From Gordionus sp. m RMFG-2023 (Eukaryota > Nematomorpha > Gordioida > Chordodea > Parachordodidae): DNA of 64,000 nt. Made by a program: the position numbers and the translations under genes. Under the pieces are notes generated by a model. The model ran no database searches and was not told the DNA's origin. It saw nothing but the letters and a program-made list of their open reading frames with translations. How positions within the stretch are numbered: the stretch's first letter is position 1; every line of letters starts with the position of its first letter. Of the stretch, positions 24,301-39,300 are shown piece after piece. The DNA lies in contig NC_088777.1 in assembly GCF_954871325.1 (NCBI RefSeq), positions 43,811,366 through 43,875,365 of the forward strand, read 5' to 3'.

Positions 24301-27300
24301 ATAATATCTGTACAAACTAAGATTTCGACTCTTCTTGCTAACATGATAGATAATATTAAGTGATATTCATCAATTATAACTTTTTTAGACTATGTGAAAT
24401 TTTATAACTCTATTTACTCAAATATTGTAATAATCGCACGATAAAAAAAAATACAAATAAATTAAATTTTTATTTTTTTTGAGATGATAATCCTAATTTA
24501 TATTTACCGAATATTTCAATTAAGAAACAATTGAATAGTTCTGTGCCCATACTAGAAGCTTTCGGCAATGCCAAAACAATAAGGAATGACAATTCAAGTA
24601 GATTTGGTAAATATATGGAGCTCCAATTCGATGCCATGGGGTCTATCATAGGTGCCAACGTTACCAATTATCTTTTAGAGAAATCTAGAACCATTTCCCA
24701 ATCATTGAATGAAAGAAACTATCATATATTTTATCAAGTATATACGTGATTAAAATTTTAACTTTAGAAATTATAGATTATATAAATAAACAAGATGCTA
24801 AAAGCTGACAAACCTATCTTGGATCATTTAAATTTAGAAGCCAACCCTGACAAATACAATGCTATTAGTCACGGAAAGTCGGCCAAGGTTTCAACGATTG
24901 ACGATGTTAAAGATTTTAAGGAGGTTCATGAAGGATTGAAGGTATATACGTGATATAGAATAATTAATATTAATTTAACCTTTAAAGTATCATTTTTAAA
25001 GTAAAGGGCATTATTTCAAACCTACAGGTAACACTATAAATTATTAATGAAACTTCAAATTTCAATAATTATTATTTGTAGATGGATATTGTAGCACCCT
25101 GTACAAAGTGTAAAATGCGGAAAAAATATTTCTCTCCTAATATATTTGGAGTTGTAGTTCCAAAAACGCTTTTTTTTTCCAAAATACATATCTTTTGCTA
25201 CTTTTGATGCATTCTGGATCAAAATATCGTCTACAGTAAGTCATAACACTTAAGGGATATATTTTTGACAAAATTATCGTGGTCTGGGCCATTCCAGCAG
25301 CAAAATTAGTCACAAAAATTGACATTGAATGCAAAATATATATTAAAATATAAAAATTAGAAAAGAACTTTTAGTTTTTTTGTTTTATCCGCCCTATGTC
25401 TGAATATTGATTAAATTTGATTTTTAGATTGAACTTCATGGCTGAAAATTATTACTGCCTATCTTGTACAATGTTTTTTAACAATTTAAAAAACAATTAA
25501 GGTATGCGAATTTTCGGAAGAGGAAATTATGGATTTATTTGGAGTTGTAGCTGCTGTTTTGCATCTGGGGGAAATGGAGATATCAGAGGTTGAGAAAACG
25601 AAATCTAAAATAGAGAGTACCAAAGTTCTTAAATGGATTAGCGAATGTTTAAAATGCTCTGAGAGTGATTTAGCGGGAGCTATATGTACCAAAGAAGTGA
25701 AAGTAATAATATAATACTATTTATATGTTATAATTTATTTAAGACCGAAAAAGAGACCGTTTATAAGGACCTAACTAAAGCAGAAGCAATATTTGTTAAA
25801 GATTCTATGGCAAAAGCCATTTTTTCCAGAACATTTAATTGGCTAGTAGAGAGAACAAACAAGATTATGAAGGCTGACATGAAATGTTATTTCGGAAAAA
25901 TAGGTTTAAATAAATTGTTAAATATAAAATGTTTTTTATGCACTATATTAATTTTAATTAATAAATCAAATTTTCGTAAATGTTTACATTGGTGAATAAA
26001 AGCTAAATTTTAAACATCGAGATGCGCCGATACAATTGCGATTTAATTCTGATGCGGATTTCCAATACCTATATTCCAGTATTACCTTGCTGATATAAAA
26101 AATTAAATTACTGAACACTAGCTTATTTAGCGGTAGTCATCATCAATCAATTTTGTTTAATAATAATTTTCAGAAACATTTTTTTTTAATATACGTAAAT
26201 CAACTTTTTATTAAATAAAAAAATTGATATTAGATATAAAATAATTTATAATTCTATTTTTAATTAATATTAATGGAAGAAAAAATTTATTTACTAGCTT
26301 ATTACAACTCAAATTTTATTTTTCAATTTTAAAATTTAACAAATATATATTCATAAGAGGGCGTTATATTCATAAATATGAAAATATCATCTTGGGAAAC
26401 CAGAATGACAATTGGTTAGCGCATTTTTTATATTTGGGTGTAAATACATGTGGAAAACCTGAAAATTAAAAAAAATATTGTTCTACGATATTTAATTTAT
26501 GATTAGGTTTAGAGTCTTAAAATAATAGATAATTTGTAAGGCACATATTGCTGGCGTTATCCATGAAAAATTCTTTATTTGTGGTCTATAAGTACATTTG
26601 TGTGGTAAGCATGATCCTATAAAATATTTTGAAAATATTACGATTTAACCGAATGCCGAGCTCAAAACCGACCACTTATTAAATATTCAATTGACAAAAT
26701 TTGCTAAAAATATCAATTGAAAAATATTCATTTTTGTATTATCATAAATTCGTTATATCCCAAAAAGTATTTAAAAAATATCGTGATTTAACTGATAACC
26801 GATTTGAAACCGACTTAATATTTAAATACTACATTGCTGGCGTTAACCATCGAAAATTCTTTATTTTCGGTTTATACGTGTACATTTACGTGTTGCGAAT
26901 TAACCTAAAAAATATTTTGAAAATATAATGATTTCATGCCTAGCTCAAAACCGACCACTTACTCTATAAATCATCATAAAATTTTTAATTTTATATTGTA
27001 TTGGGATCTACATATGGGTTTATATAATTTTTTAACCTTATTTTATTCGCACTTAATATTTTGTATTTTCCAATATTTTATTTATTGTGTTCGAAAGTAA
27101 AATATTAGAACCCTCTCCCCACCTCGGTATAAAATTCCTGGCTATAATGTTTTACACGTATTTATAGATATATAAAACAAAAATGAACATTTTTCAATTG
27201 ATATTTCTAGCAATTTGGTCGATCTAATATTTAATAAGTGGTCGGTTTTGAGCTCAGCATTCGGTCAAATCATAATATTTCCAAAATATCTTTTAGGATG

Positions 27301-30300
27301 CTTACCACGTAAATGTACATGTATAAATCAAAAATAAAGAATTTTCCATGGATAACGCTAGCAATGCATTATTTAGTCATTGGTTTCAAATCAGTTTTCG
27401 GTCAAATCACAATATTTTTATAATATTTTTTGGGATAATGTTTTACACGCATTTATAGACATATAATACAAAAATGAATATTTTTCAATTGATATTTTAA
27501 GCAAATTTGGACAATCGATCAAATCATAATATTTTCAAAATATTTTAATAATGCTTACCTCACAAATACACTTATAAACCAAAGAATTTTCCATGGATAA
27601 CGCCAGCAATATGTGCCTTACAAATTATCTAATGTTTTACTACTCATAAATTAAATATCAAAGAAACCTATCATTTTTTTTAATTTTTAGGTTTTCCACA
27701 TTATTTACACCCAAATATAAAAAAAACGTTAATCAATAATTATTCTGGTTTCCTAAGATGATATTTTCATATTTATGCATTTAATGCCCTCTTATGGATA
27801 TATATTTGTTAAATTTTAAAATTGAAAAATGCAATTTGAGTTGTAATAAGCTAGTAAATATATAGGACCATGATAAAGAATTTACTTGGATTTCTTTGAA
27901 TGGGAAGAGAAAAAATTTATTTTGATGGTTGATTCTTTTTCGAAGTGGATAGAGTTTGCTGAAGTACGTGAATTAACAACGGGAACGGTGATGAAATATT
28001 TTCAAGATTTAGAATACCGAATATAATTGTATCTTATGGAGGTCCAGCTTTTATAAGTGTTGGATTTAAAAATTTTTGTGTGAAATTAAATATAGAACAT
28101 ATGGTTGAACCACCATATTATCTTAATGGGCAGGCTGAGAGGATAGTGGTGGCTTATAGTAAAAAATTGGTTAATAAAAACTAGAGAAGACCGAGTGGAG
28201 ATGTGGATATTGCAGTTGTATTATAATAATGCTATGTAATGATGGCAAATCACCTGATGAAAAAATTATCGGGCATAAAAATAAATACGTTTTTAGATAT
28301 GTTTAGACCCCCATAAATATTTGAGATTCAGGAGAATAATGATCAAGTGAAATACAACGTAAATTAGTGTGGATTAGAATGTATGGAAAAATGAAAAAAT
28401 AAAAGGGAATAGAGGTAAAAAATTTAGGGAAAAATTGTGTTCGGTAATAATGGACAATCAAAGTGTGGAGGTAAAACACTGTGATCAATTAAGAGATCTA
28501 TTTAAATAAAAATTGGTACATGTAAAAAAATCAAAAATATTCTACTATTACAGAATGGCTCCCTCCATTATCACATTTTACAGATTTCATTAACAATATT
28601 TTTATTAATTTGCCTTACATATATAGAATATTATGCATGTATATAATATAAAATGAATTTGGGGGTGAGATATGGCTTGATCAGTTTGAATTCCTTGAAA
28701 AAATTTAATGAAATCGTATGTTGAAATTTTGTAGAATTACATTTTGTACATGTTTTTATTTTTATATCAGAAAAAGCTTATTTCTTCTTTTTTTCGTCAA
28801 AGTTTCAATGTGAATTGTATTTTTTGATATTTTAAACACAGTCTCAGAAAGACACCACTTTAAAGGCTATTTTTAAAATATAAAAAAAAATTTAATTCAC
28901 AAACTTTCGCAACTTAAATGAAAATAAATAAATAAGTTATTTTATGCTGCGTCCAAAATAGCAAAAAATTAAATCCATAAACTATCGAAACTTTGATAAA
29001 AATAAATAAATAAAGCTATTTTAAATTTAAAAATAAAAACATGTCTTGTAGAAAATAATAATTTCAAAAATTTAACATACGATTTCAATATAATTTTAAA
29101 ATTTGCCAAAGTTTTGAAACTTTTAAAAAAGATTTTGGACATAATAAAATTAAACAAAATTTCCAAAACATAATTATAGAAAATTTTATATAAAGAGACA
29201 TAATTTCTTGGATTGAATTATTAAGACTTCTTGCGTCACAAGAATAAAAAACTGCAAAAAGCATGCCTGACAAATATCTTCGACAATCAAGCTGTTACAG
29301 TATTTTCGATTTAAAAAAGCCTATTTTGAAAACCCTTGGATAAATATTAAAAAGGCTTGAACCAGATATTTTATGAAGCACGTACATTATTTGATTCAAA
29401 ACGATAGTCGATTTATTTGATTGGAATGTATCAATAAGTTATTCAATACACCACAATTTTAATCAGTATTTTTCAAATAAATGATATGGAATTGGATGAT
29501 AATACGCGAATCCAGAATAATATTATATTATAACTTAGAGATAATCGATTATTTCACGAGTTATACAGGTTTGTTGAGGTGTAGGCAAGATTATATGATT
29601 TTGAAAATTGCAAGCCTAGACTTGTACCTAGACAAAAAATAGTTATCATATTAACATGGACTCAAGAGAATTATTAAAAAATAGCCGTTTTTATTTCAAT
29701 TTTGAATACATTTCAAATCAATTAACTATTTGTGATTGGATTAAATTGCTCTATCCAATTTACAAAAAAATATTACCTATAAATACTTCTGAGGATATAT
29801 TAAATCTTGATTTTGAAAAAATTAAATATTTAGCTCAATATTATTCAGAGGTATAAATGTATCTAAATACAGAATTTAAATCCTGATATGAGAGATTAAT
29901 TTTAGTAGATAATCTTCCCAGAAACGCAATGGAAGCAATGCATAATTTAAAATATATTATGTAGTTTTTTCCAAATATATTAAAATGAGTGGATATTTTG
30001 GCAACAATACCTATTATTACAAACACAAATGAGAGGACCTTTTCTTCATTATGGATAAAAACTGACCTCAAGAGCACAACATCTTAAAATCTATTGAAAT
30101 TACTTTACTTAATATACATTTAATCCCCATATGGAACTAATTATTAAAAAATTGTGCAAATGCAAAGATAAAATTTTCGTTGATTGATGATATTTTGATT
30201 AACTTTTTAAATTATCATATAATATTTAATTCTATACTTTACTCTAATTTATATATTTGAAAAGTACTGACTAACGCGCCTGTATATAATATATTTCTTC

Positions 30301-33300
30301 ATGCTATCGCACCATATTTATATGATTAAAAAAGGAAACTCTTATTCGCAAATAGCATGGAATAATTAATTATTATATTATAGGTTTACTAGATATATAC
30401 GGTTTCGAAATATTCCAAAATAACAGTTTTGAGCAGCTTTGTATCAACTATTGCAATGAAAAACTCCATCAACTCTTTGTGGAACGTACCCTTAAACTAG
30501 AACAAGAAGAATATATTAGGTCTGCTTATGAAAAATTTTATTTATTTTATTATATATTTAAATTTTAATTATTTGATAAATCCCTTCCTCATTACATAAA
30601 GTTTTGAATTATTGTTTTTTAAAACATATGTTGAGCTTATTTTTAATTTGCACATTTTTTTTTCTTTCATAATAATTATTAATCGTATATCTCTAAAGAA
30701 GTTCAATTTCAATTTTATTTTCAAATAGATCATTTTGGAGCTAAAAGTAGAGGATTTTTATCCCCCAAAACTTTAGAAAAAGGGCTATAAATTGAGAATT
30801 ATCTTTTTATTTGGAATAATTCGCGAAAGAATGAAAACGCCAAGTCAATATATCTTGGCAGGTCTTATTTAAGACTAATAAATAAGTTTAATTTTTTTTA
30901 TCATGATCTTCTGTTATGCATGAAAATTACATAAAGGATTTTTTATAAAAAAAATTCAGACATTTATAGATAAAATTTGATCAAAAAAATCTCTTCTTCA
31001 ATAACAATATCTTCAAATATTTTGAAGATTTTCCAATCTCTAGGTTTTTTTTTTGTTTTTCAAAAATATAAATTCAAATATTTAATGTATGAATTTTTGT
31101 CATTATAATTTCAGATATTCTCATACAATTTTGAATAAAATGGAATAATTACAAATATATTTAAATAATAGGAATAAAGGAATATTAATAATTTTTATAA
31201 TTATTAGATCGATTAACAAGGAGACTATAATTCCTCGGCGGACAATATTTTTCATAAATCGAATCAAAGATATTATTATTTGTATTCGTAAAAATTCAAT
31301 TCGATAACGAATAATTTATTTCAGTTTTTATATGGTTTTAGAACAGTTATAATTTTGATAAATTATGAGTTTTTAAAAAGGTGGCTTTTTGAATAAGTAA
31401 AAAAAAAAGCATTAGAAAATGAAATATAGTAGACAATGGAATATTATAGTTTAAAAAAAATCTCATTCAAGTCTAATTTTTATATAAATTTGTTTTTATA
31501 ACCCTTCTTGGGTATATTTCATATAACTTTTTTACTATTAATATAATTATGAATTAAATTTTATTTTTAGAGAGGGAATCAAATGGGAAACTGTAGACTA
31601 TTTCAACAATAAACCTATATTGATTTTTATCGAAGAAAAAAATGGGGTAATATCGAGTTTGGACGAAGAATGTACATAACATTATATATTTATCATTCTT
31701 AAAATTTTTTTTCCCCTCTATATTAAAATTTATTTTTTTAATAGGCATTTTACCCGGTAACCGAACTGACGAAACGTTTCTGCAAAAATTAGAAGAAAAT
31801 TTTAAAGCCTTCGAATATTTTACCACGCAAAAGTAGATGTTACAAAATTAATTTATTATTCTTCTTCCCCACTTAATAATAAATAAAAATGTAATAAGAA
31901 ATTACATTTAATTTAATTTTAAGCGTCAATGGCAGCCACCGTAGCTAAGGTGAGGGAAAAATTGTTTTGGCCCCAAAAACTTGGTATCCAATTTTTTTTT
32001 CTAAAAAAAATATCGAATTTACCATGCAAAAGTAGATGTTACAAAATTAATTTTTTATTCTTCTTCCCCACTTAATAATAAATAAAAATGTAATAATTAC
32101 ATTTAATTTATTTAAGTGTCAATGGCAGCCACCGTAGCTAAGGTGAGGGAAAAATTGTTTTGGCCCCATAAACTTGGTATCCAATTTTTTTTTCTAAAAA
32201 AAATATTGAAATAAATGTCCCCTCACCCTACCTGAAACTTTCTGGCTACAGTCCTGATCCGTGGCAATTTGTTGAGTATAAAAAAATATTTCAATCCTTC
32301 GGAATTCTTCTATGATAATTTGAGTTTAAAAAAAAATCCGGGCAATGCACAAATTAGAAAGATGGCATTATTAAAATAAATATTTATAATACAGTGACAT
32401 CGATGGGGAAAAAAAGAGTTTATTTTTTTTTTTGATTTTTCCAAAAAAAAATGTTTGGCTTTGATGTAAGCGTTTCGACTCCCTATTTTTTTTAGATTCA
32501 ATATAATATGGAAATAATTGATTGTAAATCATTTATAAAGGTTTTAAATCTAAATCTAATTTTTAATTTGATATAACATTAAGATTAACGAAGGATCCTA
32601 AGTTAAGGAAGGCTCTAGGAAGAACTGATTTTTCCATTACACATTACGCTGGACCCGTCACTTATAACATTACCAATTTTTTAGAAAAAAATAAAGATTT
32701 ATTATACAGGTATATATATCTTATAAATAAATAAATAAATATATTCTTTTAATAAGCTTAAGTTTACATTATCACAATATTTATTCGAAAACTATGTATA
32801 ATATTTCGAAAGATATTTTCTCTTCTACTTCCTACTTGTATATAATATTGAATGATATAATATTTCAAACATTTTTCCATTTCACCATTTTAAATTTTGG
32901 ATTCATGGGAAATGTCATAAACGGGTTTATATCGTGACTACAATGATAACCTATCTCGCATTAGCAATTTTCACGATGATCTTGTATTATATGCATTCCA
33001 TCATGGGCTAGGACATTATATGCCCCCAGATTATAATGAATTTTGTCAGGTTTAGCTAACGGTAAATTTTATTGGATAGTAGAATATAATAGAGGTCTAA
33101 AAACCAGTCCAATAACCCCAGTCCAATCAGAAACTGGCTCAATTTAAATAAAAATAGTTACATAAAAAAACAACTTTCTTTTTTAGATAGTAAAATTTAT
33201 ACACATATTCGGTTAGGTTATTATAATGTTTCTATATCTACTTTGTTGCAAAATGCTTTTATATTCTTTATAACCACAGTAAAAATGTTAAAATATAGTT

Positions 33301-36300
33301 GAGAATAATTATTTGTTTCATGATTGGTAATTTCCTATTTAAACAAGTAATTTTTTTTTGATTTCTTTCCTGAACGAATTTTAAAAAAAATGGAAATAGA
33401 AGGCTATATTACTCAGCCGATGATAAATTTATAAAAATATTCGTTAAAATATTTTAAAAACGTAAAGAAATATGAAAAAAGTTTTGATAGAAACGAAACA
33501 TTCCATTCTGTCAAAATGTTTTACGGAAGTTGATTTAGATGTTAAAAAAAGACCTGATACCGAGGCTACGCAATTTAAGAGCAGTTTGCAAAAACTGATC
33601 GATGTACTGATACAGGATGACCTCCATTATATAAGATGTTTAAAACCAAACGACATAAAAGCACCAAAAACATATGATCAGAACATGATAAAAAATCAAG
33701 TATATTATTGAAATTCTTTCCCGTTTTAATAATAATTTGTTAATAGACTAACCGCGGGAGGAAATAAAATAATCATTTAAATATCTGTTAAGAAGTGTTT
33801 GAACTTATAAAATACATCTTGAATTCTTTTAAAACTCTAAAATATAAAAATTTAATTAGTTTTAAATCATATGGAAACGTAATAATCGGAGTGGGTTTTA
33901 TCATTTCATATTATAACTTTTAATTTAAATAATAAAAAATTTATTTAGATTAGATATTTGGGTTTGCTGGAAAGTTTATGTGTGTGCAGATCGGGATATG
34001 CGTACAGACGTCCATATAATTTATTTAACAAACGGTATTACATAACTTGTCCGAAAACATTTCCAAAATATGCCCACTTAGATCCTAAAGCAGCTACAAC
34101 AGATATATTAGACGGTATGAGTTTTGTTGTGAATGAAGATTATCAATTCGGCAAAACGAAAGTGAGTTTAAAAATAAAAGGCGTTATTACCAATTGAAAT
34201 ATCAGTGTTAGAATTTGTAAAAATCCCATAGAAAATATATTGTGAGCAATTTAACAATTATTTCCAGAATAGATTTATTTAATAAAAATTTTGTCATTTC
34301 ATTTTGAAAGATTTTTAATACTTGAAAATTAAAAAAAAATTACTTAAGGTTGAGTCCTAAATATCAAAAATATAAATAAATAAATTATTAATTTTGAAGA
34401 AAATAATAATATAAGCTATTTTTAATGTAAAACCATTTCATTATTTACAAAAATTTTTATTTTTAAAAAATAATTGAGATAAATAAATTTATTTATATAG
34501 GTAATTTATATGAAAAAATTCTATTATTTTTTTTAAATTTTGTAAAATTAAAATAATAATTCAAAAAATTGGCAAAATTCTGAAATTCATAGGATAGGTA
34601 CTATTCCAAACATGATGGAATACATTTATGACAAAATCAGATTTTTAAATTTAAAAAAAAGCGTTCAAAAAATGATTTAAATATTTGCTATTAGGAATTA
34701 ATAAATATTATATTGTTATTTTATTTGTTATATTTTTTGTTAAAACTTCTAAATATAATATTCAGATATTCATACGAGGTGCCAAATCAATTATGATGAT
34801 TGAAGAAAAATTACTCAAAATCAAGAATCAATTTATAACGAATGTCAAAGCGTTATGGAAAGCTTACAATCAATTAAAAATATTTAAAAAATTAAGAAAA
34901 AATGGTTATATTTTATATTAGAAATATAATTTATTTATAATTGCGTCACTAGTATTTATAGTTTAGGAGAGCTAAAAAGTCAAAGGCTTGCTCAGTAAGG
35001 TCAACGGTCCAGTCTAGACTCTCCCATTGGTTATAGGTTTAGTCCGCTCTTGGTTTCGATCTTTCAAATTAGGACTCCGTTTTGTACAATCTTTTAAATT
35101 TAAGACAGTGAGCCGACTCAAAAAGATATTTTAGGTGCCCTCCCCGTCCTAGCGATGCCTTTGATAAGAATTTTTATTTATTTAAAGATGACAAATCATT
35201 TTTTTATATTGTGTATATTAGCTATAATAACGCAGAAATATATTAGAAGATGGCTAGCAAAACGTTTGAGGAAAAAAAGACGAAAAGCGGCAGATGTCAT
35301 CAGGGCTTTTATAAAAGGATTCAAGGAATATAGAAGTGGCATAGATACTCCATTATCGCAAAAATTTTCTAAAAATGTTACAAGGAATTTCCTCAATAAA
35401 TTGAAGGCCAAATTACCTGTTAATTGTAATTTCGTAGAATTTATTAATGATTTCTTTTAACCTATTATGCCATGGGTTTAAAAATAATATATGTCTCAAA
35501 GTGAAAGTTACAACTTATAAGTTTTCAAAAAATATTTTTCAAGCACTTATAATAACTAAAATTAACAGAACAAAAAAGTTACGTTTTGTACCACTGCATT
35601 CATCAAGGGCTTTTATTTTGTGGTACAAACACGAATGACAGTGATAACTGATAAGGGTTAAGACATTATTGTTTTATATAAAATTTATTTAAAAATAGGA
35701 ATTCAAAAATAATAATATTATAAAAAAACGGTAAGATAATGGTCTGTGAGCCATAAAATTACCATTGGTTATCTTTTATTTATTTATCTGTCATATGATT
35801 GGTTGAATTTTATTTATATTTTTTTGTTAAATGATATTATTATCGAAAACCCAATGACATGTAATAATAGCTAGACTAACGATGCATTCATAATAATGCA
35901 TTTGAAAGCGTCGTTGAATACATCAGCTGAACCTGCCATTTTGGTAACCCATATAGTAAATATTCTCATGTTAAAAATTACTATATATTTTCTAATTTTT
36001 TAAAACAACATACATTATTATCCCAATTTTATGATCCAGATTGATGTTATTTGAAAATATGTTATTTGAAAAAGAACGGGTAGGGTCCCTGTTTTTCATA
36101 CACTTTATGAATACATTGTCAGTCTAGGTATTATAATGTGTCATTGCATTGCGAAAACCATTAATTTTTGCACATATTTTTTTTTCAAAACGAATTATTC
36201 AAATGTTAATATATTTTTTTTTAAATGTATTTATTTTAGATTTTTTATAATTTTTAAATTTTAATAAATTTCTTAATAGTGAGAATAAATATTTAAATAT

Positions 36301-39300
36301 TTGAAAATAATATTATACTTTATTGTGGACCTAGAAGCATAAATAACCAGTCTAGCGTCTTTGGCGTGACTTCAAAACAAAATATGTTATATTTGGGAGG
36401 TCCCAGGTTATGGGAGATTTCATAGAAACATATATTTATTTAAAGAAGTGAATAAATTTAATCTATTGTATATCTTTAAAAATGTTTTATATTCAAGCAT
36501 TTCCTACATTTTTATATTTCAATTTTGAAAAATTAATATTTAAAATAAAGATTCAAGTTGTATGCTCAGAGATTATGTAATTAGAAATAAAGCTTATAAG
36601 TAATGATATGAGCTGAAGTATGCAATCTAAGTAGTTTTGTTAAAGAGCTCGATTTTTTAAAACGACTAACCCAATATTTTAACCAAAAAAATTATAAGCA
36701 AACCTCGGGATTTCGTTAATGGATGTTCCAAACCTGTATACCATCTTTGAGCAAAATTCCCAGGCTTGCAAAATATTTTTTGGCTAAAATATTGGGTTAC
36801 TCGTTTTTAAAAATGGACCGTTTGACATCACTAAATCTAAGTAAGAAAAACAATTGGAAATGGTATCTAAATTACAAATCTGCATGACGTCTATATAATC
36901 CATAAATTTTTTTTACCCAATTTGCCCTTCCCTATATTTAAAATTTATACTGTCTAGTGTTGTTAAACAGCTCATTTTGAGCCGATTTTTTAAAATGGCT
37001 AACTCAATATTTTAGCCAGAAAAATTTTGCCTAAGTCACGAGTTCGTTTGTATATGTCTAGACCTTTGTTCCTTCTATGAGCAAAATCTTCAGGCTTCCA
37101 TATTTTTCTGGATGAAATATTGAGTTAGCCGTTTTTAAAAATCGGCTCAAAACGAAGCTGTTTAACAACATTAATCCTGCCCAACTCATTTTTATTTATC
37201 TTTTTTACAAAAAATGGCTAAATAATTTTCTATAATAATAATATCATTCAACAAAATATTCAAAAAAAAATATGTGTAAAAATTAACAACCAATGGTTTT
37301 CGATAATAAAAATATCAATCAACAAAAAAAATAAAAAAAAATTCAACCAACCATTGATAAATAAATTTAAGATAACCAATGGTAATTATGGCTCACAAAC
37401 CATAATCTTATACTAAAAAAACATTATATAAAATAATGAAAATAAAATAATAAAAATTATCGATAGTGTTGAAACGGCTCGATTTGAGCGGATTTTTAAA
37501 AACGATTATCTCAATATTTTAGCCAGAAAAATTATGGCTAGCCTTGATATTTAGCTATTAGATGTCCAAATCTTTGTTCCACCTAGGAGCAAAATCTTAG
37601 GTTTGCGTAATATTTTTCTGAATAAAATATAGAGTTAGCCTATTTATAAAATTGGCTCAATTGCAAAAATCTTAATGGAAATTTCAAAATAACCACCATT
37701 TTTATTTTCATATGCAATAAACCTTGTCAAATTTGGGCTCTTGATAATTCGGGAAATTCTCTAATTTGACCAAAATTTTGAGTTCCAATTCAAATTCCTA
37801 TTATCTAATTCTAATAAGTATTAGAAAATGCCTTGATAAATTAGGCAATTGTGTGAGTTTAACAATAATCTTGATTCCAACGATGCCCAAATTATAAAAG
37901 TTTTATTAAATTATAACATCTAGTGGGTAAAATGCCAACAATCACCATAGATGAAGAGGGTAAAATATGTTATTACAAAATTTGAATAATTTTAAGAAGA
38001 TAAGAAATCTATTTTATGACTTATCCAAAGAAATAAAATCCAGAAAACCCTTAGTACATCCGAAGAGTATACTAAAATGCCATTATTAAAATATTACTTT
38101 AATATTCTAAGAGACCTGCAGAGATACCATTTGCAATACCCAGCCCGGCCAAGCTCGGATTTTTTAAAAATAAATATAATTTTTATAGATAATAAATGAC
38201 GATTTAAAATATTTAGTTTTAAAATATATAGCCCAGTCTGGGTTTTTTTAAAAAAAATTTTTCTTAGGCCCGGCCCGAGCATATTTAAAAAAATTAAATA
38301 CGCCTGCATACTGTTCATAAATTATGACAATGAATGCATTACCCTGCATTTACAGTTAACGCGAATTCGCGGTGATAAAATACTATTTTCAAACATAATT
38401 TTAATGAAATTGCATAATAAAATATGTCAAAAGCTCATTTTTTGAAATAGTGTTCAGTAAATAAAATATGTATCTCTATAAATCAATTTATGTTTTAAAT
38501 ATTTTGTTTAGTTTTGACCACTTAAAATTTCCTTCGAAAATTAGCCCCAAATAGAAAATCCATCTGAAATAATTAACAAAAAAATAAGATTTCCAAAATG
38601 TTTAAAAAGTTCTTTCAAAATTTTTGATGTGCCCTTGAGGCAATCGTAATGAATTGCTTTCATGTTATTATCCAACCCTAGTCAACAGCAGCTTCAGGCT
38701 TGAGAAAAAATTTTCCTATTTTTTGTTTTATTAGGAATGATGTTAAAAAAATTCTTTACTTCTCAATGAAATCAGGGATATATATTTTTATATTATATCC
38801 CTTCTTTTCTCTATTAAAACTCTTTCTTTCTTTTTAATTTTACGCATTCTTTTTTTTTTATAGTGAAAGATAAAAATTGGCTCAAATGTCCTGAAAAATT
38901 GGCGGAATTCTCGACTTTACTAAAATTTCAATTTTACCGTAATTTAGCCAGAAAGTTTATTAAAAGTTTACCGCCAGACGACCCAAGATGGGAAATACTT
39001 AAAAGTGCCACCGTACAAGAAGAAATTGAGCAAAATAGAATGGTTTCATTTTAAAAAAAATGAATTGGACTGGATTCATAGCTAGCATAGTCAATCCGAA
39101 GCGATTTAACAGCTGATTGATTAAAAATTATTTTTTTACAATGAGACTTTTTCTTTATTAAAATCAATAATTCTTATTATTATCCCGAATAGAATTAAAA
39201 ATAAAAGACAGAATTCTAAAATCGAACAGCTGTTGAATCATGTCTAGGATCGGATCCCACTATGAATCCAACCTTAAATTATATATTTTTAAAAAAAATT

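Noticed and set aside
33712-33948. A separate gene in the gap after the myosin exon that contains CLKPND
   Set aside because: It is a 249-bp intron; frame and family alignment join the flanking exons directly.
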